Shown: positions 1 to 10,212, numbered from the stretch's first letter. The stretch is DNA of 64,000 nucleotides from Erythrobacter fulvus (GCF_028595285.1 NZ_JAQQXQ010000003.1:245507-309506), one strand, 5' to 3'. Notes: generated by a model not told the origin, from the letters alone. Numbers and translations are program-made.

Positions 1-1
1 C

Positions 2-328
2 GATCATCAGGCGGTCAACACCCGCGAGATGGTCAAGGCGGGCGGGGCTCGGATGATCCGGCAGGAGGCGTTCCAGCCCAAGGAACTCGCCAAGCAGATT
101 CAGGCAATGGCCATGAACCCGTCCAGCCTAGCCAATGCCGCGCATTGCGCGTTTAACTGCGGGCGGCCTGATGCGGCAAAGGACCTTGCCGATCTGGTTG
201 AAAGCATGAGCGGGATCGATCTGATGGACGTGATCCGCGTGGGCGAGACTGCGCCCGCTGCCAGCGTCGGCGCGCGGCCTTCGACCAGCTCTGCGCGAGC
301 GGAAGCGAAAGAGCAGGCCGAATCATGA
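2..328 (+). CDS. murG: MurG, C-terminal part (lipid II synthase), partial
   Basis: This is the end of MurG, the transferase that adds GlcNAc to lipid I to make lipid II at the inner face of the membrane. The frame is open from base 2 and no start is present, so the gene begins outside the window. The visible segment [19 protein letters not shown] fits the last part of the MurG C-domain, where a Q-x-x-N pair contacts UDP-GlcNAc. The final ~35 residues are low-complexity. Its stop overlaps the murC start in an ATGA. Assignment rests on this tail plus its position before murC. Confidence 0.85.
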   Translation, partial: DHQAVNTREMVKAGGARMIRQEAFQPKELAKQIQAMAMNPSSLANAAHCAFNCGRPDAAKDLADLVESMSGIDLMDVIRVGETAPAASVGARPSTSSARAEAKEQAES

Positions 329-1761
329 AGGGCGTCGGCACGGACATCGGCATCATCCACTTCGTCGGCATCGGCGGGATCGGCATGTCAGGCATCGCCG
401 AGGTGATGCACAATCTCGGCTATCAGGTGCAGGGCAGCGACATCGCCGAAGGGCCGAGTGTCGAGCGGCTGCGCGCGCGCGGCATCACGGTTCACATCGG
501 CCACGAACGCGAGAATGTCGAAGGCGTGGCGGTGGTCGTCACCTCCACCGCTGTGCGGCGCACCAATCCCGAAGTTGCCGCCGCGCTTGAAAACCGCATT
601 CCCGTGGTACGCCGGGCGGAGATGCTGGCCGAACTGATGCGTCTGAAGTCCACCGTCGCGGTGGCGGGGACCCACGGCAAGACTACGACAACCAGCATGA
701 TCGCAACGTTGCTGGATGCGGGCGGGATCGATCCGACCGTCATCAACGGCGGGATTATCGAACAATACGGCTCCAATGCGCGGCTGGGCGATTCCGACTG
801 GATGGTGGTCGAAGCGGACGAGAGCGACGGTTCTTTCCTGCGCCTCGACGGCACCATTGCGGTCGTCACCAATATCGATCCCGAACACTTGGATCACTAC
901 GGCGATTTCGACGGGGTGAAGAAGGCGTTCGTGGAGTTCATCCACAATGTGCCCTTCTACGGTGCAGCGGTGCTGTGTGTGGATCACCCCGAAGTGCAGG
1001 CCGTCATCGGCCAGGTGCGCGATCGCAAGGTTGTGACCTACGGTTTCTCGCTCCAGGCCGATATCTGCGGGGTCAATGTGCGCAGCAGCGCGGGGGGCAA
1101 CACATTCGATGTGATCGTGCGCCAGCGCGGGCTGGAAGATCGCCGGATCGAAGGCGTGCATCTGCCGATGCCGGGGCGCCACAACGTCCAGAATGCGCTC
1201 GCGGCGATTGCGGTGGCGATCGAGATGGGTTGTTCGGACGAGGTGATCCGCACCGGCTTTGCCCGTTTCGGCGGGGTGCGGCGGCGCTTCACCAAGGTCG
1301 GCACTGTCGCTATCGAAGGCGGCGCGGCGACGGTGATCGACGATTATGCCCACCACCCGGTCGAAATCCGCGCTGTGCTGGCTGCGGCGCGCGAGGCGGT
1401 TTCGGGCACCGGCGGGCGGGTAATCGCAGTGGCCCAGCCGCACCGCTATTCGCGCCTCAATGATCTGATGAACGAATTCCAGTCGTGCTTCGACGACGCT
1501 GATATCGCCTATGTCGCGCCGGTTTATCCGGCGGGTGAGGAGCCGCTGCCGGGGGTCGATCACGCTGCGCTGGTGGCGGGGATGAAGGCGCGCGGGCACC
1601 GCGCCGCGCGCGAGATCGCCGGGGCGGATGCGCTGGCGGACGAACTCGCGGGTGAAGTCGCTGCGGGCGACATGGTGGTGTGCCTCGGTGCGGGCGACAT
1701 TACCCGCTGGGCAGCGGGCCTTGCGCCTGCGATCACAGCAAAGCGGGGCGGTGCAGCGTGA
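325..1761 (+). CDS. murC: UDP-N-acetylmuramate--L-alanine ligase
   Basis: MurC adds the first stem-peptide residue, L-alanine, to UDP-MurNAc using ATP in the cytoplasm. The 478-residue product has the N-terminal dinucleotide-like glycine loop GIGGIGMSG (residues 16-24), the Mur-ligase ATP loop GTHGKTTT (about 115-122), the acidic Mg-binding segment EADESDGSF and the family DDYAHHP segment in the C-terminal half. Length is normal for the family. It is coupled to murG by a 4-base overlap and its TGA overlaps the GTG of murB, so these genes are probably one transcript. Confidence 0.97.
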   Translation: MKGVGTDIGIIHFVGIGGIGMSGIAEVMHNLGYQVQGSDIAEGPSVERLRARGITVHIGHERENVEGVAVVVTSTAVRRTNPEVAAALENRIPVVRRAEMLAELMRLKSTVAVAGTHGKTTTTSMIATLLDAGGIDPTVINGGIIEQYGSNARLGDSDWMVVEADESDGSFLRLDGTIAVVTNIDPEHLDHYGDFDGVKKAFVEFIHNVPFYGAAVLCVDHPEVQAVIGQVRDRKVVTYGFSLQADICGVNVRSSAGGNTFDVIVRQRGLEDRRIEGVHLPMPGRHNVQNALAAIAVAIEMGCSDEVIRTGFARFGGVRRRFTKVGTVAIEGGAATVIDDYAHHPVEIRAVLAAAREAVSGTGGRVIAVAQPHRYSRLNDLMNEFQSCFDDADIAYVAPVYPAGEEPLPGVDHAALVAGMKARGHRAAREIAGADALADELAGEVAAGDMVVCLGAGDITRWAAGLAPAITAKRGGAA

Positions 1762-2723
1762 ACCAGCCCGGCGATACGAATATCTACGACGATGGCAGCG
1801 CCCCGACCTGCGCGGTCGAAGGGGCAGTGGCCGCGCCCGTGCCGCTTGAGGGCATTCGCGGCAAGCTGACCTGCAAGGCGCCGCTTGCGCCCTACACATG
1901 GTTCAAGACCGGAGGGCCGGCCGACTGGCTGTTCGAACCGGCCGACATGGATGATCTCAAGACCTTTCTCGAACGGCTCGGCGGAGAGATCCCGGTGATG
2001 GCGCTCGGCCTCGGCTCGAACATGATCGTGCGCGACGGGGGCGTGCCGGGCGTGGTGGTGCGGCTGGGCAAAACCTTCGCCAAGGTCGAACACACAGGCG
2101 AGCTGGAGCTGACCTGCGGCGGCGGGGCGAGCGGCATTCTGGTCGCCTCGACCGCGCGTGATCTGGGCATTGCGGGGCTCGAATTCCTGCGCGGCATTCC
2201 CGGCACGGTGGGCGGCTTCGTGCGCATGAACGGCGGCGCCTATGGGCGCGAAGTGGCCGACGTGCTGCTCGATTGCGCGGTGATCCTGCACGATGGCAGC
2301 TTCATCACGCTGAACTCGGCAGAGCTTGAATATTCCTATCGCCACTCGGCCCTGCCCGAGGGCGCGATCGTCGTTTCGGCCCGGTTCAAAGGCCGTCCCG
2401 GAGATCCCAAGGAAATCGGCGCCGAGATGGATCGCATCGCCGCCGCGCGCGAAGCTTCGCAGCCGCTGCGCACCAAAACCGGTGGATCGACCTTCAAGAA
2501 CCCTGAAGGCATGAAGGCATGGCAGCTGGTCGACGAGGCCGGCTGCCGCGGCTTGACGCTCGGCGGCGCGCAGGTGAGCGAGAAGCACACCAATTTCCTG
2601 ATCAACACCGGCACCGCCACCAGCGCCGACATCGAAGGACTGGGCGAGCTGGTGCGCGAGAAAGTCTATCAGCATTCGGGCGTGAGCCTCGAATGGGAAA
2701 TCCAGCGAGTAGGACGTCCGTGA
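1758..2723 (+). CDS. murB: UDP-N-acetylenolpyruvoylglucosamine reductase
   Basis: MurB is the FAD-dependent enzyme that reduces UDP-GlcNAc-enolpyruvate to UDP-MurNAc with NADPH. I start it at the GTG overlapping the murC stop (GTGA), giving 321 residues; a longer frame opens inside murC but that extension has no family character. FAD-binding segments are visible as [12 protein letters not shown] (84-95) and GIPGTVGG (147-153). The SYRHS segment is at about 193-197, and the serine that protonates the intermediate is Ser244 in GGSTFKNP. It sits between murC and ddl with 4-base overlaps on both sides. Confidence 0.96.
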   Translation: MNQPGDTNIYDDGSAPTCAVEGAVAAPVPLEGIRGKLTCKAPLAPYTWFKTGGPADWLFEPADMDDLKTFLERLGGEIPVMALGLGSNMIVRDGGVPGVVVRLGKTFAKVEHTGELELTCGGGASGILVASTARDLGIAGLEFLRGIPGTVGGFVRMNGGAYGREVADVLLDCAVILHDGSFITLNSAELEYSYRHSALPEGAIVVSARFKGRPGDPKEIGAEMDRIAAAREASQPLRTKTGGSTFKNPEGMKAWQLVDEAGCRGLTLGGAQVSEKHTNFLINTGTATSADIEGLGELVREKVYQHSGVSLEWEIQRVGRP

Positions 2724-3715
2724 GTTTCGATCATCCCCTTCACGTCGCAGTCCTAATGGGCGGCTGGGCGAACGAGCGCGAGGTTTCGCTCTCGAGCGGG
2801 AAGGGCGTGGCCGACGCGCTGGAAAGCAAGGGCCACCGTGTGACCCGGATCGACATGGGGCGCGATGTTGCGCTTCGCCTCGCCGAAGCGAAGCCCGATG
2901 TCGTCTTCAACGCGCTCCACGGCGTCCCGGGCGAGGATGGCTCGGTACAGGGCATGCTTGACCTTATGGGCCTCGCCTATACCCATTCGGGCCTTGCCAC
3001 CTCGGTGATCGCGATCGACAAGCAGCTGACCAAGCAGGCGCTGGTTCCCCACGGCATCCCAATGCCCGGCGGGCGGATCGTGACCCGCGAAGAACTCTAC
3101 GAACGCGATCCCCTGCCGCGGCCCTATGTCTTGAAGCCCGTCAACGAGGGCTCCTCGGTCGGCGTCGCGATCGTCACCACCGACAGCAATGTGGGCAATC
3201 CGATCAGCCCCGATGCGCGCGGGCCCTGGCAGGAATTCGCCGAACTGCTCGCCGAACCCTTCATCAAGGGCCGTGAGCTGACGGCGGCAGTGCTCGACGG
3301 CCCCGAAGGCCCGCGCGCGCTGGGCGTCACCGAACTGGTGGTCGCCAACGGTTTCTATGATTACGAGAACAAGTACACTGCCGGGCGAACCGAGCACATT
3401 TTCCCGGCCAAGCTCCCGCCGGAAATCACCGCGCTGTGCGAGCAATATGCGGTCAAGGCGCATCAGGTACTTGGCTGCCACGGCACCAGCCGTACCGATT
3501 TCCGTTGGGACGAGGAGGCAGGCGAGGACGGGCTGTTCGTGCTGGAAACCAACACCCAGCCCGGCATGACGCCGCTCAGCCTCGTGCCCGAACAGGCGGC
3601 GCATTGCGGCATCCCCTATGCCGATCTGGTAGAGATGCTGGTGGCAGAGGCGCTGCGGGTTCACGCGCACAAACAGGCGAAAGGAGGTTCGCATGGCACA
3701 GCAGATCAGGCGTAG
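2720..3715 (+). CDS. ddl: D-alanine--D-alanine ligase
   Basis: Ddl joins two D-alanines for the peptidoglycan stem peptide. The GTG at 2720, overlapping the murB stop, gives 331 residues starting [24 protein letters not shown], which matches the family N-terminus. The ATP-grasp fold is shown by KPVNEGSSVGV in the middle and by ETNTQPGMTPLSLVPEQA near the end, where Mg- and ATP-binding residues lie. The last 23 bases overlap ftsQ, whose Shine-Dalgarno lies inside ddl, suggesting translational coupling. Confidence 0.96.
   Translation: MSFDHPLHVAVLMGGWANEREVSLSSGKGVADALESKGHRVTRIDMGRDVALRLAEAKPDVVFNALHGVPGEDGSVQGMLDLMGLAYTHSGLATSVIAIDKQLTKQALVPHGIPMPGGRIVTREELYERDPLPRPYVLKPVNEGSSVGVAIVTTDSNVGNPISPDARGPWQEFAELLAEPFIKGRELTAAVLDGPEGPRALGVTELVVANGFYDYENKYTAGRTEHIFPAKLPPEITALCEQYAVKAHQVLGCHGTSRTDFRWDEEAGEDGLFVLETNTQPGMTPLSLVPEQAAHCGIPYADLVEMLVAEALRVHAHKQAKGGSHGTADQA
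3681..3688 (+). promoter_or_regulatory. Strong ribosome-binding site of ftsQ inside ddl
   Basis: AAGGAGGT lies four bases before the ATG at 3693. It fixes the ftsQ start even though this makes ftsQ overlap the end of ddl by 23 bases. Confidence 0.8.
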
Positions 3716-4616
3716 CTCCAGCACCGGCGTGCGCCGCGCCGCCAAGGCACAGAGCCGCAGCCTCACCGCGCGCAAGGCTGCGGGACAGGCGAGCGGGTTC
3801 ATCGACTGGCTGATGGGGCTGTTCCCCTTCACCGAGGAACAGTGGAGCCGCATCTGGCTCACGCTCATTATCGGCAGCGCGGTGGCGCTGGCGGTGTTCA
3901 TCGCCAGCCTCGCGGGCGTTCCCGCCATGGCCGAGGCGCAGGTGGCGCGGATCGCCGCCGATGCCGGGTTCGAGGTGCGCCACGTGCGCGTCACCGGTAC
4001 AAACCGGATGGACGAAAGGCTGGTCTATGCCCGCGTGCTGTCCGAACGCAGCCGCGCCATGCCCGAAGTCGATCTCGCCGCCTTGCGCACCGAGCTGATG
4101 ACGCTGCCATGGGTCAAGGATGCGCGCGTTTCGATCCAGCTGCCGCACACGCTTGCCATCGACATTGTCGAACGCACGCCCCACGCGGTGCTGCAAAAGC
4201 CCGATCGGCTGGTGCTGATCGATGCATCGGGCGTCGAACTTGAAACCGTCGCGAAGGACAAGGCCACGGATATGCTGCGCCTGTCCGGTCCGGGGGCGGG
4301 GCAGCAGGCCGCGCCGCTTGAAAAGCTGCTCGCCGCCGCACCCGCGCTCGCGCCGCAGGTCGAGGCGGCGGAATGGGTCGGCAATCGCCGCTGGAACCTG
4401 ACTTTCAAGACCGGACAGCTGCTCGCGCTTCCCGAAGGCGAAATCGAAGCCGCGACCGCGCTGGTCAAGTTCGCGCGGCTGGACGGACAGAACCGCTTGA
4501 TCGGCGGCAAGGTTGTGGCATTCGACATGCGCTCTCCGCCGCGGCTCTACATGCGTCTGCCCGATGGCGAGACCAAGGGGCCGAAGATCGCCGCAAACGC
4601 GGAAGGTGCGTTGTAA
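3693..4616 (+). CDS. ftsQ: Cell division protein FtsQ
   Basis: FtsQ is the bitopic divisome protein that links the Z-ring side to FtsB/FtsL and the septal synthase. The 307 residues show a short cytoplasmic basic head, one membrane helix at about 50-70 (WLTLIIGSAVALAVFIASLAG), then a periplasmic POTRA-like segment beginning FEVRHVRVTGTNRMDERLV and a C-terminal FtsQ domain. The start is set by the strong AAGGAGGT. Its stop overlaps the ftsA start as TAATG. The place in the dcw cluster supports the call. Confidence 0.93.
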   Translation: MAQQIRRSSSTGVRRAAKAQSRSLTARKAAGQASGFIDWLMGLFPFTEEQWSRIWLTLIIGSAVALAVFIASLAGVPAMAEAQVARIAADAGFEVRHVRVTGTNRMDERLVYARVLSERSRAMPEVDLAALRTELMTLPWVKDARVSIQLPHTLAIDIVERTPHAVLQKPDRLVLIDASGVELETVAKDKATDMLRLSGPGAGQQAAPLEKLLAAAPALAPQVEAAEWVGNRRWNLTFKTGQLLALPEGEIEAATALVKFARLDGQNRLIGGKVVAFDMRSPPRLYMRLPDGETKGPKIAANAEGAL

Positions 4617-5938
4617 TGGCCTCGCGTGCATCCTCGCAGCGCCGCCTTGCCCGCACCTTCGGCGCGGTCAACATCGGCAGCTTCCGCATTTCGGCAATGA
4701 TCATGGGCGAGACTGAGACCGGCGAATTGCAGGTGCTCGGCTCAGGCCACCGCATGAGCGACGGGGTCAAACGCGGCTACGTCACCGACATGGAGGCGGC
4801 CAGCTTCGCCATTCGCGACGCGGTGGAGCGTGCCGAGAAGAGCGCGGGAACCAATGTGCGCAGCGTGTGGATCGCCTGCGCGGGTGCGGGCCTCGCCAGC
4901 TCTGTCGTATCGGTCGATATTGAAATCGGCGGGCGCCGGATCGAGGACGAGGACGTGGAACTGTTGCTGGTGCGGGCGCAGGACATGATCCAGCCCGACG
5001 GGCGCACAGTGCTGCATGCGCAACCTGCCCACTACACGCTCGACGGGGCGCACGGCGTTGCCAATCCGCGCGGGCTGCATGCCGAACGGCTTGGGGTCGA
5101 TATCCACGTGATGCTGGCCGACGGCGCGCCGGTGCGCAATCTGACCGAGGCGGTGCAGAAGGCACACCTGTCGGTCGAAGGGGTGGTTGCCGCGCCGCTG
5201 GCCGCCGGCCATGCCTGCCTGACGCTGGAGGAACGCGAACTGGGTGTCGCGCTGGTGGAGATCGGCTCCGATGTCACCAATGTCGCGGTGTTTGCGGGCG
5301 GGATGCTGCTCGGGCTGAAGGCGGTGCCGATGGGTTCGGCCGACATCACCGATGCGATCGCCAGCGGCTTCGGCATCCGCCGTTCGCAGGCCGAACGACT
5401 GAAATGCGTGGCGGGTTCGGCGATTGCCAGTCCGGCCGATCACCGCGAGTTGATTCCGGTCAACGCGCCGAACGAGGCGCCCGACGGCACCGCGGGCGGG
5501 CCGCTGGCGCGCGGTGCGGATGACAAGAACCGGATCGTGCGCGCGGAGTTGGTGTCGGTGGTGACGCAGCAATTGTCGCTGCTCACCGGAGAAATCGGCA
5601 AGGCGCTCAAGGAAATGGGTTTTTCTGGCAGCCGGGCGGGGCAGGTGGTGCTTACCGGCGGCGGGGCGGAGCTCGCAGGGATGGCCGATTTCATGCAGGG
5701 CGCGCTGGGCCAGCCGGTGCGGCTGGGGCGGCCGCCGCAGCTGATCGGCATGCCCGAGGCGCATCACGCGCCCGGCTTTGCAACCTTGGCCGGGCTGTGT
5801 CTTTATGCGGCCGAGGACCCGGTCGATATCCGCGCAATTGGCGCCGGACGCGGCGGGCTTTACCGCGGCACGCCGAGCGAGGGCGGGCTGCTGGAGCCGC
5901 TATTCCGGCTTCTGCGCGCGCTCAAGGAGAATTTCTGA
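4616..5938 (+). CDS. ftsA: Cell division protein FtsA
   Basis: FtsA is the actin-like protein that tethers FtsZ to the membrane. I start it at the ATG overlapping the ftsQ stop, giving 440 residues (MASRASSQRRLARTFGAVNIG...); an upstream open frame runs through ftsQ but is not FtsA-like. Actin-fold phosphate loops appear near VGAVNIGS and in the C-terminal half as VVLTGGGAELAGM. The last ~16 residues (LLEPLFRLLRALKENF) form the amphipathic membrane-targeting helix expected of FtsA. Confidence 0.95.
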   Translation: MASRASSQRRLARTFGAVNIGSFRISAMIMGETETGELQVLGSGHRMSDGVKRGYVTDMEAASFAIRDAVERAEKSAGTNVRSVWIACAGAGLASSVVSVDIEIGGRRIEDEDVELLLVRAQDMIQPDGRTVLHAQPAHYTLDGAHGVANPRGLHAERLGVDIHVMLADGAPVRNLTEAVQKAHLSVEGVVAAPLAAGHACLTLEERELGVALVEIGSDVTNVAVFAGGMLLGLKAVPMGSADITDAIASGFGIRRSQAERLKCVAGSAIASPADHRELIPVNAPNEAPDGTAGGPLARGADDKNRIVRAELVSVVTQQLSLLTGEIGKALKEMGFSGSRAGQVVLTGGGAELAGMADFMQGALGQPVRLGRPPQLIGMPEAHHAPGFATLAGLCLYAAEDPVDIRAIGAGRGGLYRGTPSEGGLLEPLFRLLRALKENF

Positions 5939-5950
5939 GGGCTTACGCTC

Positions 5951-5959
5951 TGTGGATAA
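5951..5959 (-). promoter_or_regulatory. Perfect DnaA box in the ftsA-ftsZ gap
   Basis: TGTGGATAA on the plus strand is the exact complement of the DnaA box TTATCCACA. It lies 12 bases after the ftsA stop and about 100 bases before ftsZ. In Caulobacter, DnaA is known to activate ftsZ transcription, so a regulatory role here is reasonable but inferred. Confidence 0.7.
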
Positions 5960-5978
5960 GGGCTCGCACCCTATAAAA

Positions 5979-6000
5979 TGTGACCGATGAATATGTCACA
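5979..6000. promoter_or_regulatory. Inverted repeat upstream of ftsZ
   Basis: TGTGAC and GTCACA face each other across a 10-base spacer. The arms are perfect. The spacing is too wide for a CRP site (TGTGA-N6-TCACA), so the binding protein is unknown. It lies 20 bases after the DnaA box and 62 bases before the ftsZ start. Confidence 0.5.
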
Positions 6001-6062
6001 GATGAGCTAAGACGGCGGGAGCAAGGCCAAAAGTCCGCAGGCCCGCGCTGGAGGACAAGCTG

Positions 6063-7796
6063 ATGAGCATCAATATCGGACCTGCCGCCACGGATGACAT
6101 GCGTCCGCGGATTACCGTTATCGGCGTGGGCGGCGCGGGCGGCAACGCGATCGCCAACATGATCGAGGCGGAAATCGAGGGTGTCGATTTCATCGTCACC
6201 AATACCGATGCCCAGGCGCTGACCAAGTCGCCTGCGGAAAAGCGCATCCAGCTTGGCCCCGACATTACCGGCGGTCTTGGTGCAGGTGCGCGTCCCGAAG
6301 TGGGCAAGGCCGCTGCGGAAGAAACCGTGGCCGAGCTGGAAAAGGCGCTCGAAGGCGTCAACATGTGCTTCATCGCCGCGGGGATGGGCGGAGGTACGGG
6401 CACCGGCGCCGCCCCCGTGATCGCCGAGGCTGCGCGTCGCATGGGCGTTCTGACCGTGGGCGTCGTGACCAAGCCGTTCCTGTTCGAAGGCACCCGCCGC
6501 ATGCGCGCGGCTGAAGCCGGGATCGAGGAACTGCAGAAGCACGTTGATACCCTGATCGTCATTCCCAACCAGAACCTGTTCCTCGTCGCCAAGGCCGAAA
6601 CCACCTTCAAGGAAGCCTTCATGCTCGCCGACGAGGTGTTGCAGCAGGGCGTGCGCTCGATCACCGATCTGATGGTGATGCCGGGCCTCATCAACCTCGA
6701 CTTTGCGGACGTGCGTTCGGTCATGAGCGAAATGGGCAAGGCGATGATGGGCACCGGCGAGGGCGAGGGCGAGAACCGTGCGCTCAAGGCCGCCGAACAG
6801 GCGATCGCCAACCCCTTGCTCGATGGCGTGTCGATGGCCGGGGCCAAGGGCGTGATCATCTCGATCATCGGCGGCGAGGATATGAAGCTGCTCGAGGTGG
6901 ACGAGGCCGCCAACCACATCCGCGAGCTGGTGGACGAAGATGCCAACATCATCTGGGGCAGCGCCTTCAACCCCGATCTTGACGGCAAGATCCGCGTGTC
7001 CGTCGTGGCGACCGGTATCGAGCAGGGTGCGGTAGGCCAGGTGGAGCGGCCCCAGCCGGTCTCGCTCGGGGTCTCGCGTGCGCCCAAGCGTCCGGTGCTC
7101 GAACTGTCCGAGGATGACGGCCTGACCGAACTTCCCGCCGAGGAGCCCGAAGCCGAACCGGAAGCGGCCCCCGCAGCGGTTACCCCGCTGGCATCGGTGG
7201 GTTTCACGCTGACTCCGCCCGAAATGCCCGAGCCCGAAGCCGAACCCGAGGGTGAGACGGAAACCGGGAGCGCTGAGGCTTATGATCCTTCTGCGCCCTT
7301 CGATCTCACCGGCATGCAGGCAGGTGACGAGCTGGGCGATGAATATGAAGACGATGTCGATGGTATTGTCGATCCGCTCGCCGGCTTGCGCAGCGCTGAG
7401 GACGACGGCTTTGCCTATGGCGAAGACAACGGCGATGCCGAAGCGGGCGCAGCTGAAGAAACGCTCGAACTCGGCGGTGACTATGCCGAATACGAGGAAA
7501 GCGCGGAAACCGAAGAAGAACCGGCGCAAGACGACCTGCTGGCGAGTGCCGACCGTCTGGCAGCCGATGATCGCCCGGTCGAGGCGCGGCTTGGCGGCGC
7601 GCGCCGTCGCGGCCTGCTCGGCGGAGCTGCCAGTGATGGCGGCGAAGGCGGATCGCCCGGCGGCAGCACGCTGTTCGAACGCATGGCCAACCTGTCGCGC
7701 AGCACGGCTCGTAGCGAAGAAGAGGAAGAGGACGAGGATGATGACGGCCCCGCGCTGAGCATCCCGCGCTTCCTTGATCGCAATCGCAACCAGTAA
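6063..7796 (+). CDS. ftsZ: Cell division protein FtsZ with long acidic linker
   Basis: FtsZ is the tubulin-like GTPase that forms the division ring. The tubulin signature GGGTGTG is at 109-115 and the N-terminal nucleotide loop GVGGAGGNA at 21-29. The ATG is preceded by GGAGG. At 577 residues it is much longer than the ~380 of E. coli: the polymerizing domain ends near 320, followed by a roughly 230-residue Glu/Asp/Pro/Ala-rich linker and a conserved C-terminal peptide [10 protein letters not shown] at the very end, which normally binds FtsA and other partners. Long linkers are usual in alphaproteobacteria. Confidence 0.98.
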   Translation: MSINIGPAATDDMRPRITVIGVGGAGGNAIANMIEAEIEGVDFIVTNTDAQALTKSPAEKRIQLGPDITGGLGAGARPEVGKAAAEETVAELEKALEGVNMCFIAAGMGGGTGTGAAPVIAEAARRMGVLTVGVVTKPFLFEGTRRMRAAEAGIEELQKHVDTLIVIPNQNLFLVAKAETTFKEAFMLADEVLQQGVRSITDLMVMPGLINLDFADVRSVMSEMGKAMMGTGEGEGENRALKAAEQAIANPLLDGVSMAGAKGVIISIIGGEDMKLLEVDEAANHIRELVDEDANIIWGSAFNPDLDGKIRVSVVATGIEQGAVGQVERPQPVSLGVSRAPKRPVLELSEDDGLTELPAEEPEAEPEAAPAAVTPLASVGFTLTPPEMPEPEAEPEGETETGSAEAYDPSAPFDLTGMQAGDELGDEYEDDVDGIVDPLAGLRSAEDDGFAYGEDNGDAEAGAAEETLELGGDYAEYEESAETEEEPAQDDLLASADRLAADDRPVEARLGGARRRGLLGGAASDGGEGGSPGGSTLFERMANLSRSTARSEEEEEDEDDDGPALSIPRFLDRNRNQ

Positions 7797-7906
7797 GGCG
7801 GGCAGCATCCCGGCGTGCGACCATCCGGCGCGCGCCCGGTGCCTTTCGCCGCGCCCGGGCATGTGCCCCTATGGCAATACCGCCGTTCGGCGCTAGTTGA
7901 CACGCC

Positions 7907-9385
7907 GTGACGTTCCGGTTCCCCTCCACACCTCCTCTGCTTGCCCGCTCTAGGTTCGTTCTGGGCATGGCTCTCGCTGCGCTTTGCGCCCCGGCGGGCG
8001 GGTATGCGCAGGAGGTGATTTCCCGCGAAGTCGTCCAGCCCCTACCGAGCGAGGAGGTCCAGCGCCTCAACCGCGCGCTGGTGGCGCTGGCGAAGGCCCC
8101 GCGGGATCTCGATGCACTGGTCGAAGCCGGGACCGCGGCGATGGGGGTCGACGATCTTGAAGCCGCCGTCGGGTTTTACGGGCGCGCGGCGGACATCGAT
8201 CCCGGTCATCCGCGCGTCGCACTGGGTCTTGGCACGGTCTATCTGCGTTCAGGCCGACCGGCCGACGCCATCCCGCAATTCGATCGCGCGCGGGCGGCCG
8301 GTGTTCCGGAGCGCGAGGTGCTGGCCGATCAGGCGCTGGCCTACGATCTGGTCGGAAACCAGGCTGCGGCCCAGGCCGCCTATGCCCGCGTGATCGAGCT
8401 GGACCCGGGCAATGACGAAGCCCGCCGCCGCCTTGCGGTGAGCAACGCCATCTCGGGCAATCGCGTGCGGTTCGAGGAGGCGCTGCGCCCGCTGCTCGAC
8501 AAGCGCGACATGGCCGCCTTCCGCGCTCGCGCCTTCGGGTTGGCTATCCTCGGCGATAATGATCGTGCGACGGCGATTGTCGAACAGGTGATGCCGCGCG
8601 ACCTGTCCAGCCGGGTGGTGCCCTATCTCGCCTACATGCCGCGCCTGACGCCCGCACAGCAGGCGGCGGCGGCCAATCTCGGCATTTTTCCGCGCGCCGC
8701 CGATATCGGCCGCGACGATCCGCGGCTTGCGCGGCTGGCTGCCGAATCCCGTCTCGACAGTCGGCTGGAACCGTCCGGCGCGCCGCTGGGCCGGAGCGAT
8801 AAGCCCGCGCCAGCACCCGCAACGACGCCGACACCGACACCGACACCGACTCCGGCACCAGCTCCGGCAACAACTGCGCGGCCATCGATTGCAACCGTCA
8901 CCGCCGCGCCAGCGCCCACTCCGGCACCGACCCCTGTCGCCCCTGCCAAAACCGAATCGCGTCCGCCGCGTGTCGCCGATGCCTTTGCCGATCTGGTGGC
9001 CGACGAACTGCCCGATGCGCAGGTGGGCGTGGGCGCGGTCGACCTGTCGCGAATCACCGTTAAACGCGAAGCCCCGCCGCCGTCGCCCAAGCCGAAGGAG
9101 CCGACCAAGCCGGTGCATCCCAGCCGCGTCTGGGTGCAGGTGGCGACCGGCAAAAAGATCGACGCGCTGGGCTTCGACTGGCGCCGCATTTCCCGCAGCG
9201 GGGGCGACCTGTTGGCGAAGCTGAAGCCGCATACGACCCGTTGGGGCGAGGCGAACCGCCTACTCGCCGGGCCGGTCGACAGCCGCGAGAAGGCGCAGGC
9301 TCTAGTGCGCGAGCTGAAGGCGAAGGGGCTCGACAGCTTCCTCTACGTCAGCCCTGAAGGCGAAGAAATACAGCCGCTTAAGTGA
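7907..9385 (+). CDS. Exported TPR protein with C-terminal SPOR domain
   Basis: A 492-residue envelope protein of unrecognised specific name. The GTG start gives a signal peptide (hydrophobic FVLGMALAALCAP, cleavage probably after GYAQ). Residues 50-180 hold tetratricopeptide repeats (e.g. DLEAAVGFYGRAADIDPGHPRVALGLG). A Pro/Thr/Ala-rich spacer of about 290-350 includes repeated TP pairs encoded by a short hexamer tandem. The last ~80 residues (HPSRVWVQVATGKK... to the end) look like a SPOR domain, which binds denuded septal glycan. Its place behind ftsZ suggests a septal wall role; that is inference. Confidence 0.75.
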   Translation: MTFRFPSTPPLLARSRFVLGMALAALCAPAGGYAQEVISREVVQPLPSEEVQRLNRALVALAKAPRDLDALVEAGTAAMGVDDLEAAVGFYGRAADIDPGHPRVALGLGTVYLRSGRPADAIPQFDRARAAGVPEREVLADQALAYDLVGNQAAAQAAYARVIELDPGNDEARRRLAVSNAISGNRVRFEEALRPLLDKRDMAAFRARAFGLAILGDNDRATAIVEQVMPRDLSSRVVPYLAYMPRLTPAQQAAAANLGIFPRAADIGRDDPRLARLAAESRLDSRLEPSGAPLGRSDKPAPAPATTPTPTPTPTPAPAPATTARPSIATVTAAPAPTPAPTPVAPAKTESRPPRVADAFADLVADELPDAQVGVGAVDLSRITVKREAPPPSPKPKEPTKPVHPSRVWVQVATGKKIDALGFDWRRISRSGGDLLAKLKPHTTRWGEANRLLAGPVDSREKAQALVRELKAKGLDSFLYVSPEGEEIQPLK

Positions 9386-9565
9386 TTTCTTGCGGCTCTC
9401 CACGATAATCTTTGCACAGGCTTTGAACAAGCAAGGCAGGTTCTCCCCAACTGCCCCCGATCTGGCGATTGCCAAGCCACCCCTCGCACGTCCATTCGTG
9501 CCGCCGATGATTGCATCACTTGCCCCCCGCTTCGCTCCCCGGCCGCACCGCCGGGCACCTGCCCG

Positions 9566-10072
9566 ATGAGGCCGCGTCAGATGGATTATTCCGCCGAGGA
9601 CGATGCCGCACCGGTCGAGATGCTGGCGGCGCTGTTCGAGGCGCGCGGCTGGCCGTGCGAGATGGTTTCCGACGACGAGATGAGCGGCGAGGTGCAGGGC
9701 AGCTGGGCCAATTACCAGCTGCGCGCGATCTGGCGGGCGGAAGACCGGGTGCTGCAATTCCTCTGCCTGCCCGAAATCCGCGTGACCGAAGACAAGCGCG
9801 CCGCGGCCTATGAATTGCTGTGCCTTGTTAACGAACAGATGTGGCTCGGACATTTCGACATCTGGTCCAACGGCGATGTGCTGCTCTATCGCCACGGTGC
9901 GCTGCTGGGCGAGGACGGGCGGCTTACGCTCGACATGGCGCAGGCGCTGGTCGAAATCGCGATCGACGAATGCGATCGTTTCTACCCGGCCTTCCAGTTC
10001 GTCCTATGGGGCGACAAGAGCCCGCGCGCGGCGCTGGATGCGGCGATGGTTGACGTGGGCGGCGAGGCCTGA
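9566..10072 (+). CDS. YbjN-like protein
   Basis: A 168-residue soluble acidic protein resembling the YbjN/DUF1790 family (type III secretion chaperone-like fold), from the pattern of an N-terminal ARGWPCE segment, a central LQFLCLPEIRV strand and the YELLCLVNEQMWLGHFDIW helix-strand. No catalytic motif is visible. The start could be the ATG at 9566 or the one at 9581 (MDYSAEDD); neither has a clear Shine-Dalgarno. It stands alone between a TPR/SPOR gene and proC. Function is not known with certainty in the family. Confidence 0.7.
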   Translation: MRPRQMDYSAEDDAAPVEMLAALFEARGWPCEMVSDDEMSGEVQGSWANYQLRAIWRAEDRVLQFLCLPEIRVTEDKRAAAYELLCLVNEQMWLGHFDIWSNGDVLLYRHGALLGEDGRLTLDMAQALVEIAIDECDRFYPAFQFVLWGDKSPRAALDAAMVDVGGEA

Positions 10073-10126
10073 AAGGCTAAAGATCAAACATTCGCATCCC
10101 GTCCGCCCGGATGCCGCGCCCGCCGT

Positions 10127-10155
10127 GGCATAGCAGGGCTGCCTTTTTCTGTTTT
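10127..10155 (+). terminator. Probable intrinsic terminator after the ybjN-like gene
   Basis: GGC(AT)AGC pairs with GCTGCC around an AGG loop and is followed by TTTTTCTGTTTT. The stem is short (6 bp with a bulge) but the T-tract is good. Confidence 0.5.
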
Positions 10156-10212
10156 CGCAGGTCGCCAGCATGGACGGGGCTTCGGCAGGCCCAGCCCGAA
10201 AAGGCTATTCGC

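Noticed and set aside
388..1899. Long minus-strand frame opposite murC
   Set aside because: Antisense shadow of murC with the same composition bias; no ribosome-binding site or recognisable domain.
5979..6000. CRP/FNR-type site before ftsZ
   Set aside because: The arms TGTGA/TCACA are present but separated by 12 bases instead of 6, so it is not a standard CRP site.
7896..7901. TTGACA as a -35 element for the TPR/SPOR gene
   Set aside because: It ends six bases before the chosen GTG, too close to act as a promoter for that start.
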